A DNA stretch of 64,000 nt from Candidatus Staskawiczbacteria bacterium (GTDB lineage Bacteria; Patescibacteria; Paceibacteria; Paceibacterales; Staskawiczbacteraceae). The notes under the pieces were generated by a model that worked only from the letters and a program-made list of their open reading frames with translations, had not been told where the DNA came from and made no database searches. Positions 8,340-16,800 of this stretch are shown here, in pieces. The stretch is from the NCBI GenBank assembly GCA_903835075.1, contig CAILLM010000008.1:1-64000 (forward strand). Reading direction: 5' to 3'. Position numbers and translations under genes: made by a program. Numbering within the stretch: the first letter of the stretch is position 1; every line of letters starts with the position of its first letter.

Positions 8340-8426
8340 TGGCGGAGGAGGTGGGACTCGAACCCACAAGCCCCTTACGGGGCAGAGATTAGCAATCTCT
8401 TGTAATAACCATTATACGACTCCTCC
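8340..8426 (-). tRNA. tRNA-Ser (anticodon GCT)
   Basis: Minus strand begins GGAGGAGTCG and ends CTCCTCC-G-CCA. The anticodon stem AGAGA/TCTCT encloses TT-GCT-AA; the long variable arm GCCCCGTAAGGGGC is typical of tRNA-Ser; the T-loop GGTTCGAGTCC is present. CCA is encoded. It reads AGC/AGU codons. Confidence 0.96.
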
Positions 8427-8445
8427 ATATTAAATTGTATTGTCT

Positions 8446-8532
8446 TGGCGGAGGAGGTGGGACTCGAACCCACGAGACCCGTGAGGGTCACAGCTTTCCA
8501 AGCTGTTGTAATGGCCACTATACGACTCCTCC
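8446..8532 (-). tRNA. tRNA-Ser (anticodon GGA)
   Basis: Same acceptor stem GGAGGAG/CTCCTCC and T-arm as the neighbouring tRNA-Ser, suggesting tandem duplication. Anticodon stem ACAGC/GCTGT encloses TT-GGA-AA; variable arm GACCCTCACGGGTC. CCA is encoded. Reads UCC/UCU codons. It starts 6 nt after the stop of the small gene 8539-8817 and may be co-transcribed with it. Confidence 0.96.
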
Positions 8533-8538
8533 AAATAT

Positions 8539-8817
8539 TTATTTCTTAATTTCTGGCTTAGCTGCAGCTGACTTTTCTTCTTTGCTAATTTCTGCAATTA
8601 TATTTGCTCGTATTACATCTAATTTATGATGTGAAACTGGATTTTCTTTGCTATACTGCAACTCACCAATTTTATATCTTAATCCTTCTATAGTCAACCC
8701 GCCAACTAATCTGCTGGAAAAAGCATCATCCAAATACGCTCGCTCTTTTGAAGTTATGCCAAGGGTCTTTTTTATAATCTTATCAAATTCTAATTTATAA
8801 ATTCTATCTCTTTTCAT
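8539..8817 (-). CDS. Small hypothetical protein downstream of htpX
   Basis: Unknown function, 92 residues, charged and probably helical (MKRDRIYKLEFDKIIKKTLG, then ITSKERAYLDDAFSSRLVGG). The C-terminus is lysine/alanine-rich (KSAAAKPEIKK). The start codon follows the htpX stop by 2 nt, so translation is likely coupled. Its position in the lemA-htpX transcript suggests a link to membrane protein quality control, but there is no domain to support a role. Confidence 0.7.
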   Translation of the reverse strand: MKRDRIYKLEFDKIIKKTLGITSKERAYLDDAFSSRLVGGLTIEGLRYKIGELQYSKENPVSHHKLDVIRANIIAEISKEEKSAAAKPEIKK

Positions 8818-8819
8818 AA

Positions 8820-9728
8820 TTAAACCTGCATGCCTCTTAATGCTTTTATTCTCTCTTCAACTGGTGGATGAGTATCAAACAATTTTGTAAACCAGTGCTT
8901 TTTCTGCACGCCTTTGTACGGCGAATCAATAAATAAAGAACTTGTTGCATCATTAGTAACTTTCATTGGGGTTGCATCTTGCGAAATTTTTTCTAAGGCT
9001 TTGGCGAGCCCTTCGGGATATCTGGTCAACAAGGCACCATCGGCATCTGCTAAAAATTCTCTTTTTCTTGAAATAGCTAACTGAACTAATGTTGCAGCAA
9101 TTGGGGCTAAAATTGCTGCTAAAATTCCTACAACAACCAAAATTGCACCAATACTTCCGTTGTCATCATTCGATCTACGTCTTCCCCCTCCCCAAAAACT
9201 TATTCTCATAAACATATTAGCTAAAATTGCAATTGTCCCTGCCAAAACTGCCACAACAGTAGAAAGCAACATATCTTTGTTTCCAATGTGAGATAATTCA
9301 TGAGCTAAAACTCCTTGCAATTCTGATTTGTCTAGCCTGCTTAACAAGCCCTGTGTAACAGCAACCACTGCATGATTTTTATCTCTACCTGTTGCAAAAG
9401 CATTTGGTTGCATTTCGGGAATAACATATATTTTTGGTAAAGGCAATCCCGCAGTAATACACAAATTTTCAACCACATGATAAAGCTCAGGATTTTTGTC
9501 ATGCTCCACTGGCACAGCTTTGTACATTGCCAAAACAATTTTATCAGACCACCAATAGCTTCCCACAGAAGAAAAAACACTAAATATTACAGCAAAATAT
9601 AAAATTGCACTACTGTTTAATTCATAGCTAAATAACCAGCCCAAAGCAATTATCAACACCAAAAACCCAGTTAATAAAAACCAGGTTTTTCGTGTGTTTG
9701 AATCTGCTTGCGTGTAAATTGTTGCCAT
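8820..9728 (-). CDS. htpX: HtpX-like membrane zinc metalloprotease (M48)
   Basis: Membrane-embedded protease that degrades misfolded membrane proteins. 302 residues, usual length. Two N-terminal hydrophobic helices (residues ~15-60), then the zinc site LAHELSHIGNKD (HExxH at ~141-145), two more membrane helices (~155-210) and EFLADADGA with the third zinc ligand Glu. The C-terminal DTHPPVEERIKAL motif is typical of M48B. It lies 6 nt downstream of a lemA gene, a pairing common in CPR and other bacteria. The active site should face the cytoplasm. Confidence 0.95.
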   Translation of the reverse strand: MATIYTQADSNTRKTWFLLTGFLVLIIALGWLFSYELNSSAILYFAVIFSVFSSVGSYWWSDKIVLAMYKAVPVEHDKNPELYHVVENLCITAGLPLPKIYVIPEMQPNAFATGRDKNHAVVAVTQGLLSRLDKSELQGVLAHELSHIGNKDMLLSTVVAVLAGTIAILANMFMRISFWGGGRRRSNDDNGSIGAILVVVGILAAILAPIAATLVQLAISRKREFLADADGALLTRYPEGLAKALEKISQDATPMKVTNDATSSLFIDSPYKGVQKKHWFTKLFDTHPPVEERIKALRGMQV

Positions 9729-9734
9729 TTTGTC

Positions 9735-10292
9735 TTAAAACTTGACTGCAACGGGTTGTTTTTCTGCTTCGCTGGTTGTCTGGAATAATTCCATTGTTTT
9801 GAAACTAAAAATACTTGCTATTATATTCCCTGGAAAACTTTCAATTTTAATATTTAAGTCTCTAACATTAGCATTGTAAAATCTGCGAGATGCCTGAATT
9901 TTATCTTCTGTGTCCGTAAGTTCATTTTGCAAAGCCAAGAAATTTGTTGACGCTTTAAGCTCTGGGTAGTTTTCGCTCACAGCAAACAAACTTTTCAAGG
10001 TGCCTGATAGTGCGTTTTCAGCTACTGCTTTGTCTGCAAGCCCTGTAGCCCCCATAGCAGTGGCCCTAGCCTGAGTTACCCTTTCAAACAACTCCTTTTC
10101 ATGAGTAGCATAACCTTTAACTGTTTCTACTAAATTAGGTATTAAGTCATACCTTCTTTTTGTTTGTACATCAATGTCAGACAAAGCTTCTTTTGTTCTG
10201 TTTTTTAAAACTATTAAGCTGTTGAATGCTGTTATTACCCATAAAATGAGAATAACTATTATACCAAATATAATCCACAATATTGTTGTCAT
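9735..10292 (-). CDS. lemA: LemA family protein
   Basis: 185 residues with one N-terminal membrane helix (~5-25) and a long helical bundle. Family motifs seen: NRTKEALSDIDVQTKRRYDLIPNL and the NARRFYNANVRDLN-like segment (ASRRFYNANVRDLNIKIESF), followed by FPGNIIASIFSF. LemA proteins are of uncertain biochemical role; they are often next to HtpX-type proteases, as here (6 nt gap). Probably first or second gene of a lemA-htpX operon, with the zinc-ribbon gene 33 nt upstream. Confidence 0.93.
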   Translation of the reverse strand: MTTILWIIFGIIVILILWVITAFNSLIVLKNRTKEALSDIDVQTKRRYDLIPNLVETVKGYATHEKELFERVTQARATAMGATGLADKAVAENALSGTLKSLFAVSENYPELKASTNFLALQNELTDTEDKIQASRRFYNANVRDLNIKIESFPGNIIASIFSFKTMELFQTTSEAEKQPVAVKF

Positions 10293-10325
10293 ATTTTTTT
10301 AATTTAATTAATTATTTTAATTTTG

Positions 10326-10850
10326 TTAAAGACTTTCTAATAATTGAGTTATGTGCGGATGCTGTGTTTCAAATTTGTAATTAAACAATTTTAAAACCAT
10401 TAAAAAATCAGCTAACTCTGACCTTAAAGTTTCAGGGCCAGAAAATACCTCCCATAACTGTAATACGAGATTTTTTGTATAAAAATGCAAAATCTCGTAA
10501 TCTGATTTATTTTTTAAATAATTTATTATTTGCTTAAACTCACCTCTGTCTAACCAAGCACCTCCACACATTTTACAAAAACCAACCTTTGTTTTTGACT
10601 CATCATACCTGACTTCCTGCAATCCAGCTCTGCATACAGGACAATGCTTATCACCCTTTGCAACATTAAATCGGGACTTATCTCTCCATAAATCAATGTC
10701 GACCCAATTTAATTGCGCGTCTTTATCATCCTTTGCTTGACGCAATTCATCTTTATCAAACCACATACCCAAACACTTTGGACAATAATCCACTTCCACA
10801 TTATGAAACAGAACTTTTTCTAAATACTCTTTGTCGTTTGGACATTCCAT
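10326..10850 (-). CDS. Double zinc-ribbon protein (zf-TFIIB type)
   Basis: 174 residues. Two TFIIB-like zinc ribbons: MECPNDKEYLEKV...DYCPKCLGMWFDKDEL (Cys pairs at ~3 and ~22-25) and HCPVCRAGLQEV...GFCKMCGGAWLDRGEF. The C/M-W-x-D/G-x-x-E/L endings are characteristic of the zf-TFIIB family. The remaining ~60 residues are helical, without known domains. Role unknown; such proteins bind zinc and may bind nucleic acid or act as assembly factors. Located 33 nt upstream of lemA, same strand, so perhaps the operon leader gene. Confidence 0.85.
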   Translation of the reverse strand: MECPNDKEYLEKVLFHNVEVDYCPKCLGMWFDKDELRQAKDDKDAQLNWVDIDLWRDKSRFNVAKGDKHCPVCRAGLQEVRYDESKTKVGFCKMCGGAWLDRGEFKQIINYLKNKSDYEILHFYTKNLVLQLWEVFSGPETLRSELADFLMVLKLFNYKFETQHPHITQLLESL

Positions 10851-10942
10851 GGCGATAATTTTTAATTTATATATACTTAACTATAACTAAAATTCAAGCA
10901 AAATACAATAAAAAAACCCAACAACAATCAAGTAGCAGGGCA

Positions 10943-11227
10943 TCAACTGATCTTTCGAAAAGTACAAAGCACGGCATCAACCATTGGAAGATCATCGTCA
11001 TCGTCAAAGTCATTCCAATCAATAGACGGGTCTATCATTTGAGACACCTCGGTGCCAACGCTGACCACTTTGGCAATGCCAGAAATATTAGAACCTGCCT
11101 CATATTCAAGGTGATCGCCAACGGCCAATCCCCATAAAACAGGAATGCAATCTTCTACCACCTGCCCTTCATCAAACTTTCGCAAGGCCGAAGCTGGAAG
11201 AGTCCAAAGAATATTTCTGTATGCCAT
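10943..11227 (-). CDS. Small hypothetical protein, second gene of a strongly promoted pair
   Basis: Unknown function, 94 residues. Beta-rich sequence with GDHLEYEAGSNISGIAKVVS, which could be a small barrel, and an acidic loop (DWNDFDDDDDLPMVD). It has a recognisable Shine-Dalgarno (AAAGGA about 9 nt upstream), unlike most genes in this window, as does its upstream neighbour. It ends with TGA, showing that TGA is a stop here. Forms a two-gene unit with 11259-11549. No family recognised; base composition is slightly more GC-rich than its surroundings, so it may have been acquired. Confidence 0.65.
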   Translation of the reverse strand: MAYRNILWTLPASALRKFDEGQVVEDCIPVLWGLAVGDHLEYEAGSNISGIAKVVSVGTEVSQMIDPSIDWNDFDDDDDLPMVDAVLCTFRKIS

Positions 11228-11258
11228 AATGTTTTCCTTTCTTAAATTGAAGATCTGT

Positions 11259-11549
11259 TTATTTCAATTGAATTTGGAGTGTATAAGTATTATTTTTTTC
11301 ATTTATATTAGATACTCGTACGATTTTATGGGTCAACATTATGAGTGACATGGGGCTAAGAGTTGTAACGCTTTTGGGAAATTCGGTCAAAAGAGCACAA
11401 AAATTAACCTGATCCTGATCGCCCTCAAGTATTTCTTTCATCCGCACCAAAATTGGTGGCACCACACCACCATAACTAATAACAACAGCATCCACGAATA
11501 AAGCTCCGCCATCAACTGAGGCATCAAATATAGTGAATTGTATTTTCAT
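11259..11549 (-). CDS. Small hypothetical protein, first gene of a strongly promoted pair
   Basis: Unknown function, 96 residues, soluble, probably beta-rich (MKIQFTIFDASVDGGALFVD, VVISYGGVVPPILVRMKEIL). No Cys, no signal. A good Shine-Dalgarno AAAGGA sits 7 nt before ATG. A consensus promoter (11602-11630) and a 7-bp 5' hairpin lie upstream, so this pair is probably well expressed. The partner at 10943-11227 follows after 31 nt. Function cannot be assigned from sequence. Confidence 0.65.
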   Translation of the reverse strand: MKIQFTIFDASVDGGALFVDAVVISYGGVVPPILVRMKEILEGDQDQVNFCALLTEFPKSVTTLSPMSLIMLTHKIVRVSNINEKNNTYTLQIQLK

Positions 11550-11601
11550 TATTTTCCTTTCAAGGTTCTGCTAGTTTGTAGCAACGATGCTACATGACTA
11601 A

Positions 11602-11630
11602 AGATTACGGTAAATTATATATTTTGTCAA
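11602..11630 (-). promoter_or_regulatory. Consensus sigma70-type promoter of the 11259-11549 operon
   Basis: TTGACA (11625-11630), 17-nt spacer, TAATCT (11602-11607) on the minus strand. Near the predicted mRNA 5' end is the hairpin TGTAGCA-TCGT-TGCTACA (11577-11594), which could protect the transcript. Confidence 0.75.
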
Positions 11631-11659
11631 TCTTTCGACTTCGCTCAGGACTAAACAAA

Positions 11660-11697
11660 AACCGTAGTTTTTTGGCTCGAGCCAAAAAACTACGGTT
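11660..11697 (-). terminator. groEL terminator built from a repeated 30-bp palindrome
   Basis: A 38-bp perfect palindrome centred on GGCTCGAGCC, followed on the minus strand by TTTTGTTT, 31 nt after the groEL stop. Its 30-bp core (11664-11693; half-site GTAGTTTTTTGGCTC) recurs exactly at 46583-46612 and 47206-47235 on either side of a PaaX/Cas2-fold gene. Confidence 0.85.
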
Positions 11698-11728
11698 AAG
11701 TTGAAAAATCGGTAAATAGAAAAATTAG

Positions 11729-13381
11729 CTAGTAGTCGCCAGACATCATTGGGTTTGGCATTCCGCCATTTTTACAACAATCTCCTTTTTTGGGAAGCTC
11801 ACTTACCACTGCTTCTGTTGTTAAAAGCATGCTGGCTGCTGAAACAGCATTTTCTAGGGCAGTTCTGGTAACTTTTGTTGGGTCAACAACTCCTGCTTTT
11901 ATTAAATTTTCATACACCATTGTGGCAGCGTTAAAACCAAAATCTAGCCCCTTGTCCTGAGCTCCGCCGAAGGATTCTTTTACTTTTTGTACAACAACTG
12001 CCCCATCAATTCCTGCATTTTCAGCAATTTGCCTTACAGGCTCCTCAATAGCCCGGCGAAGTATATTAACGCCTGTCTTTTCGTCTCCTTCTGCCATAAT
12101 AGCCTCAAGGGCGCGACAAGCCCTTAAAAGTGCCACACCACCACCTGGCACTATGCCCTCCTCCACAGCTGCTTTTGTGGCATTTAAAGCATCTTCTAAT
12201 TTGTGCTGTTTAGCTTTTTGTTCAACTTCAGTGGCTGCACCAACTTTTATAACACCAACTCCACCAGATAATTTTGCCAATCTTTCTTGTAATTTTTCTT
12301 TATCAAATTCTGATGTTGCCAAGCTCATAGCATTTTTTATAGAAATAATTCGGGCTTCAATTTTTTCTTTTAATCCTTTGCCCTCAACAATTGTTGTATT
12401 TTCTTTTGTAGAAATTATGCGTCTAGCTTGTCCAAGCATCTCAATTTCAGTATTTTCCAATTTCATCCCCTTTTCTTCTGAAATAACTTCCGCTCCAGTA
12501 ACAATAGCAATATCTTCTAACATTTCTTTTTTTCTATCGCCAAACCCAGGAGACTTTATTGCCAAGGCATTAAAAACTCCTCGTATTTTATTTACAATTA
12601 AAGTTGTTAGGGCTTCTCCATCAACGTCGTCAGCAATAATAACTAATTCTTTTTTTCCTGCTTGAACTAATTTTTCCAACAAAGGTAAAATTTCCTGCAA
12701 TGAGCTTATTTTTCTATCAGTTATTAAAATGTAAGGGTTTTCTAAACTTGCTTCCATTTTTTCAGAATTAGAAACCATATACCCTGAAACATAACCCCTA
12801 TCAAACTGCAAACCTTTTACTATTTCTTTTGACAAACCAAAAGTTTTTGATTCTTCGGTTGTGATTACGCCGTCTTTTCCAACTTCTTCCATAACTTCGG
12901 CAATTAAATTTCCCATTTCAGCATCACTGGCAGAAATTGTTGCCACCTGAGCTTTTTCTTCGCGAGTTGTAATTGGTTTTGACATTTCGCGCAAAGCCGT
13001 CACAACTGCATCTTTTGCTTTTATAATTCCTTTTCTAAGTGCTAATGGGTTAGCGCCAGCAGCAACATTTTTTAAGCCTTCGGTGGCAATTGCTTGAGTC
13101 AATAAAACAGCAGAAGTTGTGCCATCACCAGCAACATCATTTGTTTTTGAGGCTACTTCTTTTATAATTTCTGCCCCAATGTTTTCTACTGCATCTTCCA
13201 ACTCAATATCTTTGGCAATAGTAACACCGTCATTTGTAATTGTTGGACTACCAAACCCAGCACCCAAAACAACATTTCTGCCTTTTGGCCCCAAAGTTAC
13301 TTTTACTGCATTTGCTACTTTATCTAACCCAGATTTTAATAATTTGCGAGCGTCCTCACTATATTTTATTTGTTTTGCCAT
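11729..13381 (-). CDS. groL: Chaperonin GroEL (60 kDa)
   Basis: ATP-dependent cytosolic chaperonin that folds proteins in a double-ring cage capped by GroES. 550 residues, normal length. Recognisable: KFGPKGRNV-type phosphate loop (LGPKGRNVVLG), GDGTTSAVLL ATP site, apical-domain sequence and GGGVALLRA near the C-terminus. The tail ends in a short CCKNGGMPNPMMSGDY rather than a long GGM repeat. Downstream of groES in the usual order, separated by ~80 nt of AT-rich DNA with repeated AACTTTATA motifs. No CIRCE operator is visible upstream of groES. Confidence 0.98.
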   Translation of the reverse strand: MAKQIKYSEDARKLLKSGLDKVANAVKVTLGPKGRNVVLGAGFGSPTITNDGVTIAKDIELEDAVENIGAEIIKEVASKTNDVAGDGTTSAVLLTQAIATEGLKNVAAGANPLALRKGIIKAKDAVVTALREMSKPITTREEKAQVATISASDAEMGNLIAEVMEEVGKDGVITTEESKTFGLSKEIVKGLQFDRGYVSGYMVSNSEKMEASLENPYILITDRKISSLQEILPLLEKLVQAGKKELVIIADDVDGEALTTLIVNKIRGVFNALAIKSPGFGDRKKEMLEDIAIVTGAEVISEEKGMKLENTEIEMLGQARRIISTKENTTIVEGKGLKEKIEARIISIKNAMSLATSEFDKEKLQERLAKLSGGVGVIKVGAATEVEQKAKQHKLEDALNATKAAVEEGIVPGGGVALLRACRALEAIMAEGDEKTGVNILRRAIEEPVRQIAENAGIDGAVVVQKVKESFGGAQDKGLDFGFNAATMVYENLIKAGVVDPTKVTRTALENAVSAASMLLTTEAVVSELPKKGDCCKNGGMPNPMMSGDY

Positions 13382-13463
13382 AACTAAAAGTTTTAAAGTT
13401 TATCAAGTTTGTAAAGTTATAAAGTCACTTCTTGCAACTTTATAAACTTTATGAACTTGTAAC

Positions 13464-13754
13464 TTACTCAATAATTGCTAAAATATCACTTTCACAAGCA
13501 ATTAAATATTCTTTACCATCTACTTTGATATCATGTGGTCCATATTTTGCAAACAAAACTCTGTCACCTGGCTTTACTGACATCATTACAATTTTTCCAT
13601 CTTCCATTTTTTTTCCTGGACCAACTGCAATTACCTTTCCTTCTTCTGACTTTTCTTTGTTGGCAGTTTCTGGCAAAAATATTCCGGCTTTTGTTTTCTC
13701 TTCTTCTTTAATTGACTCTATCAAAATATGATCTGATAATGGTCGTATTTGCAT
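13464..13754 (-). CDS. groS: Co-chaperonin GroES (10 kDa)
   Basis: Cap of the GroEL cage. 96 residues from ATG 13754: MQIRPLSDHILIESIKEEEK at the start, the mobile loop KTKAGIFLPETANKEKSEEG, and the conserved GDRVLFAKYG near the end. A longer frame from TTG 13817 adds 21 residues not found in GroES and is rejected. First gene of the groES-groEL operon. The upstream region contains a TATACT-like -10 about 25 nt before ATG but no convincing heat-shock operator. Confidence 0.97.
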   Translation of the reverse strand: MQIRPLSDHILIESIKEEEKTKAGIFLPETANKEKSEEGKVIAVGPGKKMEDGKIVMMSVKPGDRVLFAKYGPHDIKVDGKEYLIACESDILAIIE

Positions 13755-13854
13755 ATTATTTTTTAAAATTAATTTTATTAGTATACTATTTTTATTAGAA
13801 AAAGAGACCCTTGTCAAGGTCTTATTTTTCTTAATTTTTTATTATAGATTCTAA

Positions 13855-16800
13855 TTACCTAACAAATATATTAATTAAAGATGAAATAGCATTTAATATT
13901 TTCTGATAAATTCCTATTATCGCCTTACCCTCTTTTGTTGCAACAACTGAGGTGGTGGGTTTTAAATCATCTCCTGCATTAGTTACAGAACCCGAACCAG
14001 CGCTAGGGCCAAATAAACTATATATAGATTGCCTTATTTGATTTAAAGTTTGAATAATGTAATCAGTCGCCTCTTGAGATAAATACCTACCTGAACCTGA
14101 CGATCCTCCACCGCCACCTCCTCCCGGGGTTACGACTACTGGCACGCTAGGAGCATTTATTGTAAAAGGAGTGATCAATAATGGCGCAGATATGTTACCT
14201 GCTGAATCTGTTACTGTTATTGTACAATCTGTATAAGTGCCAACCGGCAAAGTATTAAATATTATTGTGTTGTGATTTTCTGCTGCTAAAATAGCACCCG
14301 CCAAACATGAACCACTATAATCAATAGAGCCTGCTTCGGTTGAATTGAAGGTATAACTTATAGAGTTCTCTGTGGTGATTGTACCTATTGGATTTACTTC
14401 TGTTACTGTTGGCCCTGCTGTGTCTTTAATAATATCTGTTATATTTGCTGTTCCTATGTTTCCAGCCATATCAGTGTCTTTTAGGTAAAGTGTGAATGCT
14501 TCTCCTTCTGCTAAAGTTGACCAGCCCGTGATATCGCTAAGTTTTGTTATGCCTCCAATTGAACAGCTTGCCCAAGTTGCGTCATCAAAAGAGCATTGTG
14601 GGTTGGTTGTTTCGGTGTCAGTAAATGAAATTGTAGCATCACCATTAACCCTTGCTGATGTTGCAGGTGAAGTAATTGAAACAATTGGAGCAACGGTATC
14701 TACGGTTATGTGAATCGTTGAAGATGTTGTTGTATTTCCTGCCGAGTCAGTAGCTTTAGATACAAAATAGTGAGGTCCTTCTGACAAGTTAGTTTTCGAG
14801 TATGTCCAGCTTGATGGCGTTCCCGTTATATCCACAAAACTTCCTCCGTCTACAGAAATTTCTGTTTTGGATAAGTTGGTGTCTGAAGAAGATCCTGTTA
14901 AATTTACTGTTGTTGCAGTGGAATATGAATTATCTAACGGAGACGTAATTGACGTGGCTGGATTGGTTGTATCAATTTTTATATTTTTATTTGCACCAAG
15001 AGAATTTGTTGCACCCGGCGTTGGCAATGTTAATGTTGCATTATTGCCTGCCGAATCTTTAATGGTTCCGTTGTTTAATGTAAGAGCCGAAGTGGAAGCG
15101 TAGTCGAGGTCGGAAGAATTGTCACCCGCCTGAACAGTATATGAAAAAATCAACGTACTGCCACCGGTTCCACTTACGTAATTTATATTTCTATCTGTGT
15201 CACCTGTTTCAAGTGTAAGTTGGGGCGTGCCCGTAACAATAACATTTTTACTAAAACTAATTTGTATTGGTATATATTGTCCTATTTTATAAATTCCATT
15301 ATCAATATCAGAAGTCGTTCCCGTAACAACCGGTGGAGTAGCATCAAATAATACTGAGTTATCTGTTGAGGTAGAGGCTGCATTATTATTACCAGCAATA
15401 TCAGTAGCCTTATTCGCCAGAATAGTTGGAATCACCGTGCCACCCGAACCAATTGACGAAGTAGCAATATTCCAAGTAATGTTATCAGCAGTTGTTGGTG
15501 TACCCCAGACAACGCTTCCTGCTGTTCCACCTGTTGTAATATCAGCTGAAGTAAAAGTGGAAGGATTAATTGGCTCAGAAAATATTATTGTGAAGTTAAT
15601 TGTGGAATTATTTGTTGGGTCAACTTGACCAACTGCTTGGTTAATTGTTACTGTTGGAGCAACAGTATCTACTGTTATGTTAATTGTTGAAGATGTTACT
15701 GTGTTACCTGCCGAGTCAGTGGCCTTAGATACAAAATAGTGGGCTCCTTGCGATAATGAAGTTGCTGAGTATGTCCAGCTTCCAGCGGTTCCACCAGTTG
15801 CAACAAAACTTCCGCCATCCACTGAAATTTCTGTTTTGGAAAGATTAGTGTCTGAAGAAGTTCCTGTTAAATTTATTGTTGTTGAAGTGGAATATGAATT
15901 ATCTGAATGCGAAGTGATTGAAGTGGTTGGGTTAGTTGTATCAATTACTATGTTTTTGTTAGCTCCAAGAGAGTTTGTAGCTCCGGGAGAGGCTAAGGTT
16001 AGTGTTGCATTGTTAGTTGCTGCATCTTTTATGGTTCCATTATTTAGAATAAGAGCTGAAATGGAATCATAATCTAGGTCTGCAGAGGTATTGCCTGCGC
16101 CAACTATATAATTAAATTCAAGAATTGAAGTGCCAGAGCCCGATGAATAATTTACAGTAGTTGTTGCTGGACTTCCGGTTGATAAGATTATTTGTGGGGT
16201 TCCGGTTACTGTAACATTTCCACTAAAACTAACTTGCACTGGCACCACTTGTCCCACTTTATAAGTCCCGTTACCAAGCGAAGAAGTTACCCCTGTAACC
16301 GATGTAATTGGAGACACAAACTTCCAATAACCAGTATTTGAAACCTGCGTAGAATGGGTTCCTGCATACCACTTATTATCTGGAGTTGCGTTAGAATCTT
16401 TAATACTTAAATAATCTGTTGAAATTATTGATGAATTAGTAATTAAATTCGCGGCACTTCCGGCAGAAGAAGAATTAATTTTTGCTAAATGGTTTGTTGC
16501 ACCGTTTGATACTATGCTGGCTAGCGTAAATGTTTGGCCATTCGTAAAAGTGGTTGTTGAGTCAGCCCCCAAGGTTAATGTGCTATAAGTAGCAGTTTTG
16601 GTTAAATACAATATTCCGAGTGTTCCACCAGAATTAGTAATAAAACCTGTAGTGGTGTTTGAGGCTGTAAGGTTTAGAGGAGCAGTTGTGCTATTTTGTA
16701 TAATACCGGTTACATTGGGCCCAATAACAGAGCTTATATTAGTATTGCTGGTGCTAGTTCCTGTATGAGTGATTGTACCTACATTATTTATTGTGCCGGA

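Noticed and set aside
8435..8629. Plus-strand frame over tRNA-Ser(GGA)
   Set aside because: It encodes the antisense of the tRNA (the common false GGGTRTHE peptide) and no real protein.
13755..13817. Longer GroES from TTG 13817
   Set aside because: GroES begins with the MxIRPLxDxxLI motif, which matches ATG 13754; the extension overlaps the promoter region.
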